Origin: Pseudomonas benzenivorans
GTDB lineage: Bacteria > Pseudomonadota > Gammaproteobacteria > Pseudomonadales > Pseudomonadaceae
DNA: 64,000 bases
Assembly: GCF_033547155.1 (NCBI RefSeq)
Contig: NZ_CP137892.1
Location: 2,356,001 to 2,420,000 of the forward strand
Direction: 5' to 3'
The notes under the pieces were generated by a model. That model was not told where the DNA came from and searched no databases. It was given only the letters and a program-made list of their open reading frames with translations. Position 1 is the stretch's first letter, and every line of letters begins with the position of its first letter. The position numbers were made by a program, and so were the translations under genes. Below, one piece after another: positions 30,802 through 39,558 of this stretch.

Positions 30802-32460
30802 ATGTACGTATACGACCAGTACGACCAACAAATCATCGAGGACCGCGTCCAGCAGTTCCGTGATCAAACGCGCCGCTACCTGGCGGGCGAGCTGAGTGGC
30901 GAAGAGTTCCGCCCGCTGCGCCTGCAGAATGGCCTGTATATCCAGCGCTTCGCGCCGATGCTGCGCATCGCCGTGCCCTACGGCCTGCTTTCGTCCCAGC
31001 AAGTGCGCATGCTGGCCAGGATCGCCCGTGACTATGACAAGGGTTACGCGCACATCAGTACCCGGCAGAACGTCCAGTTCAACTGGCCGGAGCTGGAAGA
31101 CGTGCCGCAGATTCTCGCCGAGCTGGCCACCGTGCAGATGCACGCGATCCAGACCAGCGGCAACTGCATCCGCAACACCACCACCGATCAGTTCGCCGGC
31201 GTGGCCAAGGACGAGATCGTCGATCCGCGCCCCTGGTGCGAGATCATTCGCCAGTGGTCGACCTTCCACCCCGAGTTCACCCACCTGCCGCGCAAGTTCA
31301 AGATCGCGGTCAACGGCGCCGTCAGTGACCGTGCCGCCATCGAGGTGCACGACATCGGTCTGGAAGCGGTGAAGAACGATGCCGGCGAGCTGGGCTTCCG
31401 CGTATCGGTCGGCGGCGGCCTGGGCCGCACCCCGGTGGTCGGCAGCTTCATCAACGAGTTCCTGCCGTGGCAGCACCTGATCAGCTACCTCGACGCCATC
31501 CTGCGCGTGTACAACCGCTACGGCCGTCGTGACAACAAGTACAAGGCGCGCATCAAGATCCTGGTCAAGGCCCTGACCCCCGAGGTCTTCGCCGAGCGGG
31601 TCAACGCCGAATGGGCCCACCTCAAGGACGGCCCCACCACCCTGACCGAAGCCGAGGTGGCCCGTGTGGCCGCCCACTTCGTCGACCCCAACTACCTGGA
31701 CCTGCAGGATCAGGACGCCGCCCTGGCCGAGCTGGATGCCCAGCATCCCGGCTTCGCCCGCTGGCGCCAGCGCAACTGCTTTGCCCACAAGAAGTCCGGC
31801 TATGTCGCCGTGACCCTGTCGCTCAAGCCCACCGGCGTCGCGCCGGGTGACGTGACCGACAAGCAACTGGATGCCATCGCCGACCTGGCCGATCGCTACA
31901 GCTTCGGCGAGGTGCGCAACAGCCATAACCAGAACATCATCCTCGCCGACGTCGAGCAGGCGCAGCTGTTCACCCTATGGGGCGAACTGCGCGAGCAGGG
32001 CTTCGCCACGCCCAACGTCGGCCTGCTGACCGACATCATCTGCTGCCCGGGCGGCGACTTCTGCTCCCTGGCCAACGCCAAGTCGATCCCGGTGGCCGAG
32101 GCCATCCAGCGCCGTTTCGACGACCTCGACTACCTGTTCGACATCGGCGACATCGACCTGAACATCTCCGGCTGCATGAACGCCTGCGGTCACCACCACG
32201 TCGGCCATATCGGCATCCTCGGGGTGGACAAGAAAGGTCAGGAGTTCTACCAGGTCTCCCTCGGCGGCAGTTCCGGCCGCGAGGCCAGCCTGGCGCAGAT
32301 CCTCGGCCCGTCCTTCGCCCAGGACGACATGCCGGACGTGATCGACAAGATCATCAAGGTCTACGTCGAGCAGCGCAACGAAGAAGAAAGTTTCCTCGAC
32401 ACCTTCCGCCGCATCGGTGTCGACCCGTTCAAGGAGCGCGTATATGCAGCGAATCATTAA
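30802..32460 (+). CDS. cysI: Sulfite reductase hemoprotein subunit / NirA-like assimilatory reductase
   Basis: 552 residues. Two ferredoxin-like halves and two siroheme domains are present. Siroheme contacts sit in HISTRQNVQFNW and the SGNCIRNTTTDQ region. The C-terminal [4Fe-4S]-siroheme ligands are CCPGGDFC and CMNAC, followed by GHHHVGHIG. It reduces sulfite to sulfide in cysteine biosynthesis. Pseudomonas uses this stand-alone hemoprotein with ferredoxin- or DUF934-linked electron supply instead of the enterobacterial CysJ flavoprotein. The DUF934 gene overlaps its 3' end by 17 bases, so the pair is translationally coupled. The AT-rich 230-base leader is a plausible CysB target but has no definite site I can point to. 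Confidence 0.93.
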   Translation: MYVYDQYDQQIIEDRVQQFRDQTRRYLAGELSGEEFRPLRLQNGLYIQRFAPMLRIAVPYGLLSSQQVRMLARIARDYDKGYAHISTRQNVQFNWPELEDVPQILAELATVQMHAIQTSGNCIRNTTTDQFAGVAKDEIVDPRPWCEIIRQWSTFHPEFTHLPRKFKIAVNGAVSDRAAIEVHDIGLEAVKNDAGELGFRVSVGGGLGRTPVVGSFINEFLPWQHLISYLDAILRVYNRYGRRDNKYKARIKILVKALTPEVFAERVNAEWAHLKDGPTTLTEAEVARVAAHFVDPNYLDLQDQDAALAELDAQHPGFARWRQRNCFAHKKSGYVAVTLSLKPTGVAPGDVTDKQLDAIADLADRYSFGEVRNSHNQNIILADVEQAQLFTLWGELREQGFATPNVGLLTDIICCPGGDFCSLANAKSIPVAEAIQRRFDDLDYLFDIGDIDLNISGCMNACGHHHVGHIGILGVDKKGQEFYQVSLGGSSGREASLAQILGPSFAQDDMPDVIDKIIKVYVEQRNEEESFLDTFRRIGVDPFKERVYAANH

Positions 32461-32941
32461 GAACGGCCAGGTAGTCGACGAAAGCTGGCATCTGCTGCCC
32501 AAGGACGTGAGCTTCGACGAGCTGCCCAACTGCGACGACGTGATAGTGCCGCTGGGCCTGTGGGTCGACCACGCCCCGGCCCTGAAGGCCCGCGACGGCG
32601 GCCTCGGGGTCTGGCTGGAGGCCGGCGAAGAGATCGAAGAGATCGCCGACCAGCTGGACAACTTCCAGGTGATCGCCCTGAACTTCCCGTCCTTCACCGA
32701 TGGCCGGCACTGCTCCACCGCCTACCTGCTGCGCACCCGCTACGGCTACAAGGGCGAAGTGCGCGCCATCGGCGACGTGCTGCGCGACCAGCTGTTCGCC
32801 CTCAAGCGCTGCGGTTTCGATGCCTTCGCCCTGCGGGAAGACAAGGACCCGCAGGATGCGCTGAAGGCCTTCGACGAGTTCTCCGAGGTCTACCAGGCCT
32901 CCAGCGACCAGCCGCTGCCGCTGTTCCGCCGCCGCGCCTGA
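32444..32941 (+). CDS. DUF934 protein, partner of sulfite reductase
   Basis: 165 residues, starting at ATG 32444 inside the end of cysI, with AAGGAG eight bases upstream. Conserved parts are PLGLWVDHAPALKAR, GVWLEAGEEIEEIADQL, VIALNFPSFTDGRHCSTAYLLRTRYGYKGEVRAIGDVLRDQLF and GFDAFALREDKD. The family is always next to cysI in pseudomonads and is annotated as an oxidoreductase or electron-transfer helper for sulfite reduction, without proven chemistry. No cofactor motif is evident apart from two cysteines. Confidence 0.88.
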   Translation: MQRIIKNGQVVDESWHLLPKDVSFDELPNCDDVIVPLGLWVDHAPALKARDGGLGVWLEAGEEIEEIADQLDNFQVIALNFPSFTDGRHCSTAYLLRTRYGYKGEVRAIGDVLRDQLFALKRCGFDAFALREDKDPQDALKAFDEFSEVYQASSDQPLPLFRRRA

Positions 32942-32954
32942 GCAACACCGCCAA

Positions 32955-32983
32955 GCACGAGCCCCGCTATGCGGGGCTCGTGC
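32955..32983 (+). terminator. Terminator of the cysI-DUF934 operon
   Basis: A 13-bp perfect stem (GCACGAGCCCCGC at 32955-32967, complement at 32971-32983) with a TAT loop, 13 bases after the stop, followed by a short TTT. Confidence 0.75.
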
Positions 32984-32986
32984 GTT

Positions 32987-33271
32987 TCAGGCCCTGACGC
33001 TGTCCCAGGCCACCTGCGCCAACAGCGCGCGGCAATCGCCCAGCGCCGTCTGAGTCCGCCCCGCTACCCAGTTGCGGGCGAAGTCCTGGCTCGAGCCGAT
33101 GATCACCGAGGCGAAGCAATCGACCGGCATCGTCTTGAACAGGCCCTGCTCGCTGGCGATATTCGCGCGGTGGCCGATGGCAGCGCCGTGGACTTTAGCG
33201 CACTGGGCGACGTAAAGGTCCCGGTTATGGCCTTGCGGCGACAAGCCGGTGCTGCGCGCCGAGATCACCAT
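32987..33271 (-). CDS. Hypothetical protein, 94 residues
   Basis: The frame on the minus strand has strong GC-rich third positions throughout, consistent with real coding. The protein starts MVISARSTGLSPQGHNRDLY and contains three cysteines (VAQCAKVHG, PVDCFASV, LGDCRALL) and a C-terminal helix. There is no signal peptide, and the ribosome-binding site is weak, so the true start may be internal. I do not recognise a family. It sits between the cysI operon terminator and the acuI-like gene. Confidence 0.5.
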   Translation of the reverse strand: MVISARSTGLSPQGHNRDLYVAQCAKVHGAAIGHRANIASEQGLFKTMPVDCFASVIIGSSQDFARNWVAGRTQTALGDCRALLAQVAWDSVRA

Positions 33272-33334
33272 GTACGTCAGCCGGGCCTGAAGGCGAGCGG
33301 CCCGGTGTCACCGGGCCGTTGTCTCACTTGCGCC

Positions 33335-34327
33335 TCAGTCGAGCCGCACCAGCACGCGGCCGACCTGCTGGCCGGCGAGGATTGCGCGAATGGCCTCGGG
33401 CAGTTGCCGCAGACCGACCTCGGTGACCAGGCGATCCAGCCCCTCGAGCTTCCATTGCAACGACAGCTTGTCCCACATGGACGCCTTGACCACCAGCGGC
33501 AGCTCGACCGAGTCGACGCCCAGCAGATTCACCCCGCGCAGGATGAAAGGCAGCACGTTGGCCTTGAAGCCGACGCCGGCGGTCAGGCCGCAGCAGGCCA
33601 CGCTCCCGCCGTAGCGCAGGGACTTGACCACATTGAACAGGATGTCGCCGCCCACGGTGTCCACCGCGCCGGCCCACTGCTCCTTGAGCAGCGGCCGCTC
33701 GCCGCCCTCCTGCAACTCGTTGCGCAGCACGATGCGCTCGGCGCCCAGGGCCTCTAGAAACGCGCCCTGCTCCGCCTTGCCGGTGGACGCCACCACCTGG
33801 TAGCCGAGCTTGGCCAGCAAAGCCACGGCAACGCTGCCCACGCCGCCGGTGGCCCCGGTCACCAGCACGGGGCCGGAATCGGCAGCGACCCCGGCCTGTT
33901 CCAGCTTGTCGACACACAGGCCGGCGGTCAGGCCGGCGGTGCCGAGCACCATCGCCTCGCGCAGCGACAGACCAGCGGGCCGCTTGAGCGCCCAGGCCGC
34001 CGGGACGCGGATGTACTGACCGAAGCCGCCGGCGGTGTTCATGCCCAGGTCGTAACCGGTGACTATCACCTCATCACCCACGCCGAACTCGGCGACGCTC
34101 GATGCTTCCACCACCCCGGCGGCGTCTATGCCGGGGGTGTGCGGGAACTGCTTGGTCACCCCGCGATTGCCACTGGCGGACAAGGCATCCTTGTAGTTCA
34201 GCGAGGAGTAGCGGACCCGAATCAGCAACTCGCCGGCGGGCAAATCGTTGGTGTCGCGCTCGACTATTGCCTGCTCGAACTCACCCTCCGCGCCTTCGCG
34301 GGCCTGCAGTGCCATGAACTTACCCAT
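33335..34327 (-). CDS. acuI: Acrylyl-CoA reductase / YhdH-type NADPH quinone oxidoreductase
   Basis: 330 residues of the medium-chain dehydrogenase family without structural zinc. SSLNYKDALSASGNRGVTKQFPHTPGIDAAG is the AcuI/YhdH signature, VTGATGGVGSVAVALLAKLGYQVVASTGK is the NADPH Rossmann segment, and the Asn-Tyr pair (NYKD) contributes to the active site. AcuI reduces acrylyl-CoA to propionyl-CoA; YhdH homologues are also called general quinone reductases. It lies 27 bases after sohB on the same strand, so they are probably one operon. Confidence 0.85.
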   Translation of the reverse strand: MGKFMALQAREGAEGEFEQAIVERDTNDLPAGELLIRVRYSSLNYKDALSASGNRGVTKQFPHTPGIDAAGVVEASSVAEFGVGDEVIVTGYDLGMNTAGGFGQYIRVPAAWALKRPAGLSLREAMVLGTAGLTAGLCVDKLEQAGVAADSGPVLVTGATGGVGSVAVALLAKLGYQVVASTGKAEQGAFLEALGAERIVLRNELQEGGERPLLKEQWAGAVDTVGGDILFNVVKSLRYGGSVACCGLTAGVGFKANVLPFILRGVNLLGVDSVELPLVVKASMWDKLSLQWKLEGLDRLVTEVGLRQLPEAIRAILAGQQVGRVLVRLD

Positions 34328-34354
34328 GTCGATCCCCCTGTGACAGATAGTGGC

Positions 34355-35380
34355 TTACCAGAAGCGTTGCTGGTTGAGGCGGCTCAGCCAGTTGAGCGCG
34401 AAACGATCCAGGGCCACGCTGGCCGCCAGGCCGACGCGTTCCTGCAGACTCTTCTTGGTGGCGAAATGCAGGTGGAACAGCTCGGCCTCTTTGGCCCGGT
34501 TGGCCAGGTATTCATCGCTGGTCTTCAGCTCGTCGACCAGCTGTTTCTCCAGAGCCGCCAGGCCCAGCCAGACTTCACCGGTGGCCACCTCCTCGATCTG
34601 CAATTGCGGGCGGTAACGGGAGACGAAGCCCTTGAACAGCCCATGGATGGTTTCCAGGTCTTCCTGGAACTTCTCCCGGCCCTTTTCGGTGTTTTCGCCG
34701 AAGACGGTGAGGGTGCGCTTGTACTCGCCGGCAGTCAGCACCTCGAAATCGATGTTGTGCTTCTTCAGCAAGCGATGCACGTTGGGCAGCTGCGCCACCA
34801 CACCAATGGAGCCGAGGATGGCGAAGGGCGCGGAGAGGATCTTCTCGCCGATGCAGGCCATCATGTAGCCACCGCTGGCGGCCACCTTGTCGATGCACAC
34901 GGTCAGCGGAATGTGCGCCTCGCGAATGCGCGCCAGCTGCGAGGCGGCCAGACCGTAGCCGTGGACCATGCCACCGCCGCTTTCCAGGCGCACCACCACC
35001 TCGTCCTGGGGCTTGGCCATGCTCAGCAGGGCCGTGACTTCGTGGCGCAGCTGGTCGACGGCCGATGCCTTGATGTCACCATTGAAATCCAGCACGAACA
35101 CCCGCGGCTTGTGCCCACCGGACTTCTTCGCCAGCTTTTCGGCCTTGGCCTCCGCCTTGTGCAGCGCCTTGAGCTGGTCCTTGTCCAGCACCGCCTGCTC
35201 CAGGCGCCGGCGCAATGCCTTGTAGAAGTCGTTGAGCTTATCCACCTGCAACTGCCCAGGCGTCTTGCGCCCCTTACCGCGTGCCGCGACACCCGCCGCC
35301 AGCAAGACCAGAACGGCGACCACCAGGGTCACCACCTTGGCCAGAAAGCTTGCATATTCAGCCAGAAACTCCACACCCAT
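34355..35380 (-). CDS. sohB: SohB inner-membrane protease (peptidase S49)
   Basis: 341 residues starting at ATG 35380, which opens on a membrane helix (MGVEFLAEYASFLAKVVTLVVAVLVLLAAG). The nucleophile Ser sits in KVAASGGYMMAC and the general-base Lys in TAGEYKRTLTVF, the two-residue dyad of SppA/SohB proteases. The domain faces the periplasm. SohB probably trims signal peptides or misfolded proteins. A longer frame upstream is not accepted because it would add a non-hydrophobic leader in a region without normal coding bias. Confidence 0.9.
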   Translation of the reverse strand: MGVEFLAEYASFLAKVVTLVVAVLVLLAAGVAARGKGRKTPGQLQVDKLNDFYKALRRRLEQAVLDKDQLKALHKAEAKAEKLAKKSGGHKPRVFVLDFNGDIKASAVDQLRHEVTALLSMAKPQDEVVVRLESGGGMVHGYGLAASQLARIREAHIPLTVCIDKVAASGGYMMACIGEKILSAPFAILGSIGVVAQLPNVHRLLKKHNIDFEVLTAGEYKRTLTVFGENTEKGREKFQEDLETIHGLFKGFVSRYRPQLQIEEVATGEVWLGLAALEKQLVDELKTSDEYLANRAKEAELFHLHFATKKSLQERVGLAASVALDRFALNWLSRLNQQRFW

Positions 35381-35583
35381 TCCCCTCGTTATCCATGCCA
35401 GCGCCCACCCCTGAGCAGCGCCCGCGCCGTTCAAGCATACCGACGCCCCCGCACCGCGGCCAGCCACCGGCCGCACACGATGGCCTTCGCAGGGATTCAA
35501 ACAAGCGTATGTTTTTTCGTTGACAGCCCCCCGCTATCCTCATACCCTCGCGAAACTCTAACCGTACCGGGATTGCAGCGGAC

Positions 35584-36294
35584 GTGGGCAGCATTTACCT
35601 GATCCGACATGGTCAAGCCTCGTTTGGCGCCGACGATTACGACGTGCTGTCCCCCATCGGCATCCGCCAGGCCGAGGTACTGGGCGCGCACCTCGCGCAA
35701 CTCGGTATTCGCCTCGACCGCTGCCTGAGCGGGAGCCTGCGCCGCCAGCAGCACACCGCCAGTGCCGCGCTGGCTCAACTGAGCGGCGCCGGCCAATCGA
35801 TTCCGCCACTGGAGATCGACGCGGCGTTCAATGAGTTCGACGCCGATGCCGTCATCCGTGCCCTGCTCCCCGGCCTGCTTCCCGAAGAGCCCGAGGCCCT
35901 GCATATCTTGCGCAACGGTGCGCAGAACCGTGGCGAATTTCAACGCCTGTTCGCCCGGCTGATCGGTCGCTGGATTTCCGGAGAATACGAGCAGCCTGAG
36001 CTGCAGAGCTGGCCGCAGTACGTGGCCCAGGTCCAGGGAGGCCTCGCCCGCCTGCTGGAACGGGCCGGACGCGGTCAGAACATTGCCCTGTTCACCTCTG
36101 GCGGGACCATAACCGCGCTGCTACACCTGATCACCGGGGTACCGGCGGCCAAGGCCTTCGAACTGAACTGGCAAATCGTCAATACCTCCCTGAGCTGCCT
36201 GAAGTTTCGCGGCACTCAGGTGAGCCTGGCTTCCTTCAACAGCCAAACCCACTTGCAGCTGCTGAAGGCGCCGGAACTCATCACCTTTCGCTGA
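35584..36294 (+). CDS. Histidine phosphatase superfamily protein
   Basis: 236 residues starting at GTG 35584. IYLIRHGQAS is the RHG phosphohistidine motif, and the second histidine is expected in the late stretch IALFTSGGTITALL, which lacks the usual GH; the first Arg and Glu (FNEFDADAV) are present. The missing second-His motif makes full phosphoglycerate-mutase or phosphatase activity uncertain. It is a soluble protein, divergent from sohB. Confidence 0.82.
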   Translation: MGSIYLIRHGQASFGADDYDVLSPIGIRQAEVLGAHLAQLGIRLDRCLSGSLRRQQHTASAALAQLSGAGQSIPPLEIDAAFNEFDADAVIRALLPGLLPEEPEALHILRNGAQNRGEFQRLFARLIGRWISGEYEQPELQSWPQYVAQVQGGLARLLERAGRGQNIALFTSGGTITALLHLITGVPAAKAFELNWQIVNTSLSCLKFRGTQVSLASFNSQTHLQLLKAPELITFR

Positions 36295-36353
36295 GTGCCG
36301 GCCCACTGTGCCCATCAGGGCACGAGAAAAACCTGAAATCAAAGGAAGAAACC

Positions 36354-36665
36354 ATGAGCGTTGCAGACATCGTCCAAACCATGCAGTCCAAGTTCAACGC
36401 CGGTGCCGCCGCAGGCCTGGACCTGGTATTCCAGTTCAATATCGAAGACGGCGAGAACCACTACCTGGTAGTCAAGGACGGCACCTGCGACGTCCAACAG
36501 GGTGATGCGGACAACGCCAACGTGACCCTGATCATGGACACCGAGACCCTCAAGGGCATCACCAGCGGCGAGACCGACGGCATGCAGGCCTTCATGGCCG
36601 GCAAGCTGCGCGCCGAAGGCGACATGATGCTGGCCATGAAGTTGGGCGAGCTGTTCCCGGTCTAA
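36354..36665 (+). CDS. SCP2 sterol-carrier-domain protein
   Basis: A 103-residue single SCP2 domain: VFQFNIEDGENHYLVVKDGTC, ITSGETDGMQAFMAGKLRAEGDMMLAMKL and LFPV. The fold has a hydrophobic tunnel for acyl chains or acyl-CoA, and bacterial stand-alone copies are thought to carry lipids in the cytosol. AAAGGAAGAAACC precedes the ATG. Its strong terminator follows directly. The lipid-metabolism neighbours (APH-like kinase, SDR, dienoyl-CoA isomerase) fit a fatty-acid role. Confidence 0.9.
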   Translation: MSVADIVQTMQSKFNAGAAAGLDLVFQFNIEDGENHYLVVKDGTCDVQQGDADNANVTLIMDTETLKGITSGETDGMQAFMAGKLRAEGDMMLAMKLGELFPV

Positions 36666-36690
36666 GCCTCAAGGTCGGATCGACTCGAAG

Positions 36691-36722
36691 AAAAACCGGA
36701 GTTCTAGGCTCCGGTTTTTTTT
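36691..36722 (+). terminator. Rho-independent terminator after the SCP2 gene
   Basis: An 11-bp stem (AAAAACCGGAG at 36691-36701, complement at 36709-36719) with a 7-base loop and a run of eight T ending at 36722. This is the clearest terminator in the window. Confidence 0.93.
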
Positions 36723-36873
36723 CGCCTGAGCACCGGGGGCCGCGATGAATCAGGCACTTTGATTGTGGGGCAACACGCCTGCCTATTAAGGCGCATGTTG
36801 CTTGTGACAGCCTGGGTGCAGCATTAGATTAGCCAATAATATCGGGCACCTATCATAACTAGAAGGGATATGC

Positions 36874-37941
36874 ATGGCGCTTACAGACCAATCCACCCGC
36901 ATCCGCGCAGGCGAAGAACTCGACGCCGCGATCATCGACCCCTATCTCAAGTCCCAGATCCCCGGACTGACCGGCGAACCGCGCATCAGCCAGTTTCCCG
37001 GCGGCGCCTCGAACCTGACCTACCTGCTCGAGTATCCGGAGCAGGAATTCGTCCTGCGCCGCCCCCCCTTCGGCCACAAGGCCAAGTCCGCCCATGACAT
37101 GGGTCGCGAATTTCGCATCCTCAACCGGCTCAACGCCGGCTTCCCTTATTGTCCCAAGGCCTACGTGCACTGCACCGACGAGTCGGTGCTAGGCGCCGAG
37201 TTCTATGTAATGGAGCGGGTCAAGGGCATCATCCTGCGCTCGGAAATGCCGGCCGAGCTGAACTTCGATGCCGGGCAGACCCGCACCCTGTGCGAGAGCT
37301 TCATCGACAAGCTGGTCGAGTTGCACAAGGTCGACTACCAGGCCTGCGGCCTGGGCGACCTGGGCAAGCCGGAAGGCTACGTGCAACGGCAGATCGGCGG
37401 CTGGAGCGACCGCTACGAGAAGGCCCTGACCCCCGATGCGCCGCTGTGGGAACCGGTCAGGGCCTGGCTCAAGGACAAGATGCCGGCCGACCATCACAAG
37501 CCGGGCATCGTCCACAACGACTACCGCTTCGACAACGTGATCCTCGCCCCGCACAACCCGATGCAGATCATCGGCGTGCTGGACTGGGAGCTGACCACCA
37601 TCGGCGACCCGCTGATGGACCTGGGCAACACCCTCGCCTACTGGATCGAGGCCGGCGATCCGCCGCCGGTGCAGCTGATGCGTCGCCAACCGAGCAACGC
37701 GCCGGGCATGCTGACCCGCCAGGAGTTCGCCGACTACTACGCCGAGCGCGCCGGGATCGAGATCAAGAGCATCGACTTCTACTACTGCTACGGCCTGTTC
37801 CGCCTGGCCGGCATCGTCCAGCAGATCTACTACCGCTACTACCACGGCCAGACCCAGGACAAACGCTTCGCCCAGTTCGTCCACATGAACAAGCTGCTGG
37901 AACAGATGAGCCTGCAAGTCATCGCCCAGTCGCAGCTGTAA
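36874..37941 (+). CDS. Phosphotransferase (APH/ACAD10-N-like) family protein
   Basis: 355 residues. FPGGASNLTYLLEYPEQEFVLRRPP is the glycine loop and ATP-lysine region, VHNDYRFDNVIL the catalytic HxDxxxxN loop (H-N-D-Y-R-F-D-N), and VLDWELTTIGDPLMDLGNTLAYW the DxD metal motif. This pattern is that of the aminoglycoside-phosphotransferase-like domain found in ACAD10/11, which phosphorylates 4-hydroxyacyl-CoAs for beta-oxidation. The SDR gene follows after 36 bases as an operon partner. A role in hydroxy-fatty-acid breakdown is inferred from that homology, not shown. Confidence 0.88.
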   Translation: MALTDQSTRIRAGEELDAAIIDPYLKSQIPGLTGEPRISQFPGGASNLTYLLEYPEQEFVLRRPPFGHKAKSAHDMGREFRILNRLNAGFPYCPKAYVHCTDESVLGAEFYVMERVKGIILRSEMPAELNFDAGQTRTLCESFIDKLVELHKVDYQACGLGDLGKPEGYVQRQIGGWSDRYEKALTPDAPLWEPVRAWLKDKMPADHHKPGIVHNDYRFDNVILAPHNPMQIIGVLDWELTTIGDPLMDLGNTLAYWIEAGDPPPVQLMRRQPSNAPGMLTRQEFADYYAERAGIEIKSIDFYYCYGLFRLAGIVQQIYYRYYHGQTQDKRFAQFVHMNKLLEQMSLQVIAQSQL

Positions 37942-37977
37942 TCCGGCCGAGCAGGCCCCAGATAAAAGGAAAAGCCC

Positions 37978-38745
37978 ATGTCCAAGACGCAACTGTTCGA
38001 CCTCGACGGCAAGATCGCCTTCGTCTCCGGCGCCAGCCGCGGCATCGGCGAGGCCATCGCCAAGCTGCTGGCCCAGCAAGGCGCCCATGTGATCGTCTCC
38101 AGCCGCAAGCTCGAGGGCTGCCAGGCGGTGGCCGACGCCATCACCGCCGCCGGCGGCAAGGCCACCGCGATCGCCTGCCATATCGGCGAGATGGAGCAGA
38201 TCAGCGCCGTCTTCGCGCAGATCCGCGAGCAGTTCGGCCGCCTGGACATCCTGGTCAACAACGCCGCCACCAACCCGCAGTTCTGCAACGTGCTGGACAC
38301 CGATCTGGGCGCCTTCCAGAAGACCGTCGACGTCAACATCCGCGGCTATTACTTCATGTCCATCGAGGGCGGCAAGTTGATGAAACAGAACGGCGGCGGC
38401 AGCATCATCAACGTCGCCTCGATCAACGGCGTCTCCCCGGGCGAGTTCCAGGGCATCTACTCGGTGACCAAGGCCGCGGTGATCAGCATGACCAAGGTCT
38501 TCGCCAAGGAGTGCGCGCAGTTCGGCATCCGCTGCAACGCCCTGCTGCCGGGGCTGACCGATACCAAGTTCGCCTCGGCTCTGACCAAGAACGACGCCAT
38601 CCTCAACCTGGCCCTGCAGCGCATCCCACTCAAGCGCGTGGCCGACCCCAGCGAAATGGCAGGCACCGTCCTGTACCTGGCCAGCGACGCCTCCAGCTAC
38701 ACCACCGGGGTGGCGCTCAACGTCGATGGCGGTTTCCTCGCCTGA
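37978..38745 (+). CDS. Short-chain dehydrogenase/reductase
   Basis: 255 residues. GASRGIGEAIAKLL is the TGxxxGxG cofactor motif, NNAATNP the NAG-like structural strand, and S in NVASINGVSPG with Y-x3-K in YSVTKAAV the catalytic triad. The DGGFLA end is typical of classical SDRs. The NNAATNP variant (instead of NNAG) is typical of the subgroup annotated as SDR oxidoreductase next to the ACAD10-like kinase. It probably oxidises or reduces an acyl or hydroxyacyl intermediate in the same pathway. Confidence 0.92.
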   Translation: MSKTQLFDLDGKIAFVSGASRGIGEAIAKLLAQQGAHVIVSSRKLEGCQAVADAITAAGGKATAIACHIGEMEQISAVFAQIREQFGRLDILVNNAATNPQFCNVLDTDLGAFQKTVDVNIRGYYFMSIEGGKLMKQNGGGSIINVASINGVSPGEFQGIYSVTKAAVISMTKVFAKECAQFGIRCNALLPGLTDTKFASALTKNDAILNLALQRIPLKRVADPSEMAGTVLYLASDASSYTTGVALNVDGGFLA

Positions 38746-38765
38746 TACGACTGCCGGCCACAAAA

Positions 38766-38787
38766 AAGGGACCCTCTGCGGTCCCTT
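38766..38787. terminator. Bidirectional terminator
   Basis: An 8-bp stem (AAGGGACC at 38766-38773, complement at 38780-38787) with a CTCTGC loop between the convergent SDR and membrane-protein genes. On the minus strand it is followed by TTTTTTG, so it is strongest for the minus-strand gene. Confidence 0.75.
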
Positions 38788-38810
38788 CTTCATGCCTCGC
38801 CGACAGGCGC

Positions 38811-39458
38811 CTACTGCCAGTCCTGCAGGGCCTTGTCGGCCGCCGGATTCATCGGCTGGGCCAGCAGTCCGGTAGGCGTCAGGCTGACGGCGTACACGGC
38901 CTTGTCGGCCAGCGGCAGGAAGGTCACCCGGCGAGCCTGGGCGTCGAACATGAACAGGTCATGCCGGCCGAGGCGCAACCAGCGCCACAGATCCACGCCA
39001 TAAGGGCTCTGCGCCAATTCGACCCGGGCATGCTGAGCCAATGCCTGCTGCTCGATGGTGAAGAAGCGTCCTGACAACTTTTCCAGGCGATAGCCGGGCT
39101 GCAAGCCGATCAACGCGGCCAGGCCCTTCCACTGCAACAGACGCGCATCCAGCTGCCACAGATCGCCCTCGAAGGTGAACGTGCGTTCGCGCCCCCCCTC
39201 CTGCACGCTGACGCGATAAGCCGAGCCATCCGCCTGGAAGGTCAGGGTCGCCAGGGGTTTGCCTTCGACTATCGGCCGGTAGCTGGACAGGTCATAGGCC
39301 ACCAGGCCGATCAATCCGGCCACCGCCAGAAACGCCAGGCCACAGGTGCCGCGCAACCAGCCGAGAAACCAGCGCGGGTTGAACAGGATGCGCGCGGCGA
39401 CCACCACCGCCAGCAACGCCAGTAATGCGGTCGCCCAAGCCAGAGCGTCGTACTGCAT
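38811..39458 (-). CDS. Two-helix membrane protein with extracytoplasmic domain, unknown
   Basis: About 215 residues. Two helices (LAWATALLALLAVVVAARIL, GLAFLAVAGLIGLVAY) at the N-terminus are followed by a soluble beta-rich domain (PLATLTFQADGSAYRVSVQ ... HDLFMFDAQARRVTFLPLADKAVYAVSL). I favour ATG 39458 because AAGGA and GGAG are spaced properly from it; ATG 39467 lies directly on AAGGA. Pseudomonas homologues are loosely annotated as multidrug efflux-related, but no RND or MFS signature is present, so I leave it as unknown. Confidence 0.75.
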   Translation of the reverse strand: MQYDALAWATALLALLAVVVAARILFNPRWFLGWLRGTCGLAFLAVAGLIGLVAYDLSSYRPIVEGKPLATLTFQADGSAYRVSVQEGGRERTFTFEGDLWQLDARLLQWKGLAALIGLQPGYRLEKLSGRFFTIEQQALAQHARVELAQSPYGVDLWRWLRLGRHDLFMFDAQARRVTFLPLADKAVYAVSLTPTGLLAQPMNPAADKALQDWQ

Positions 39459-39558
39459 CGACTCCATTCCTTCTACCGGAAAATAGCGGCATTATGCGCT
39501 GCCGTCGCGCGCCTCGAACAGCGAGCACGCGGCACAATCGGACATAGGTCGTCTTTTC

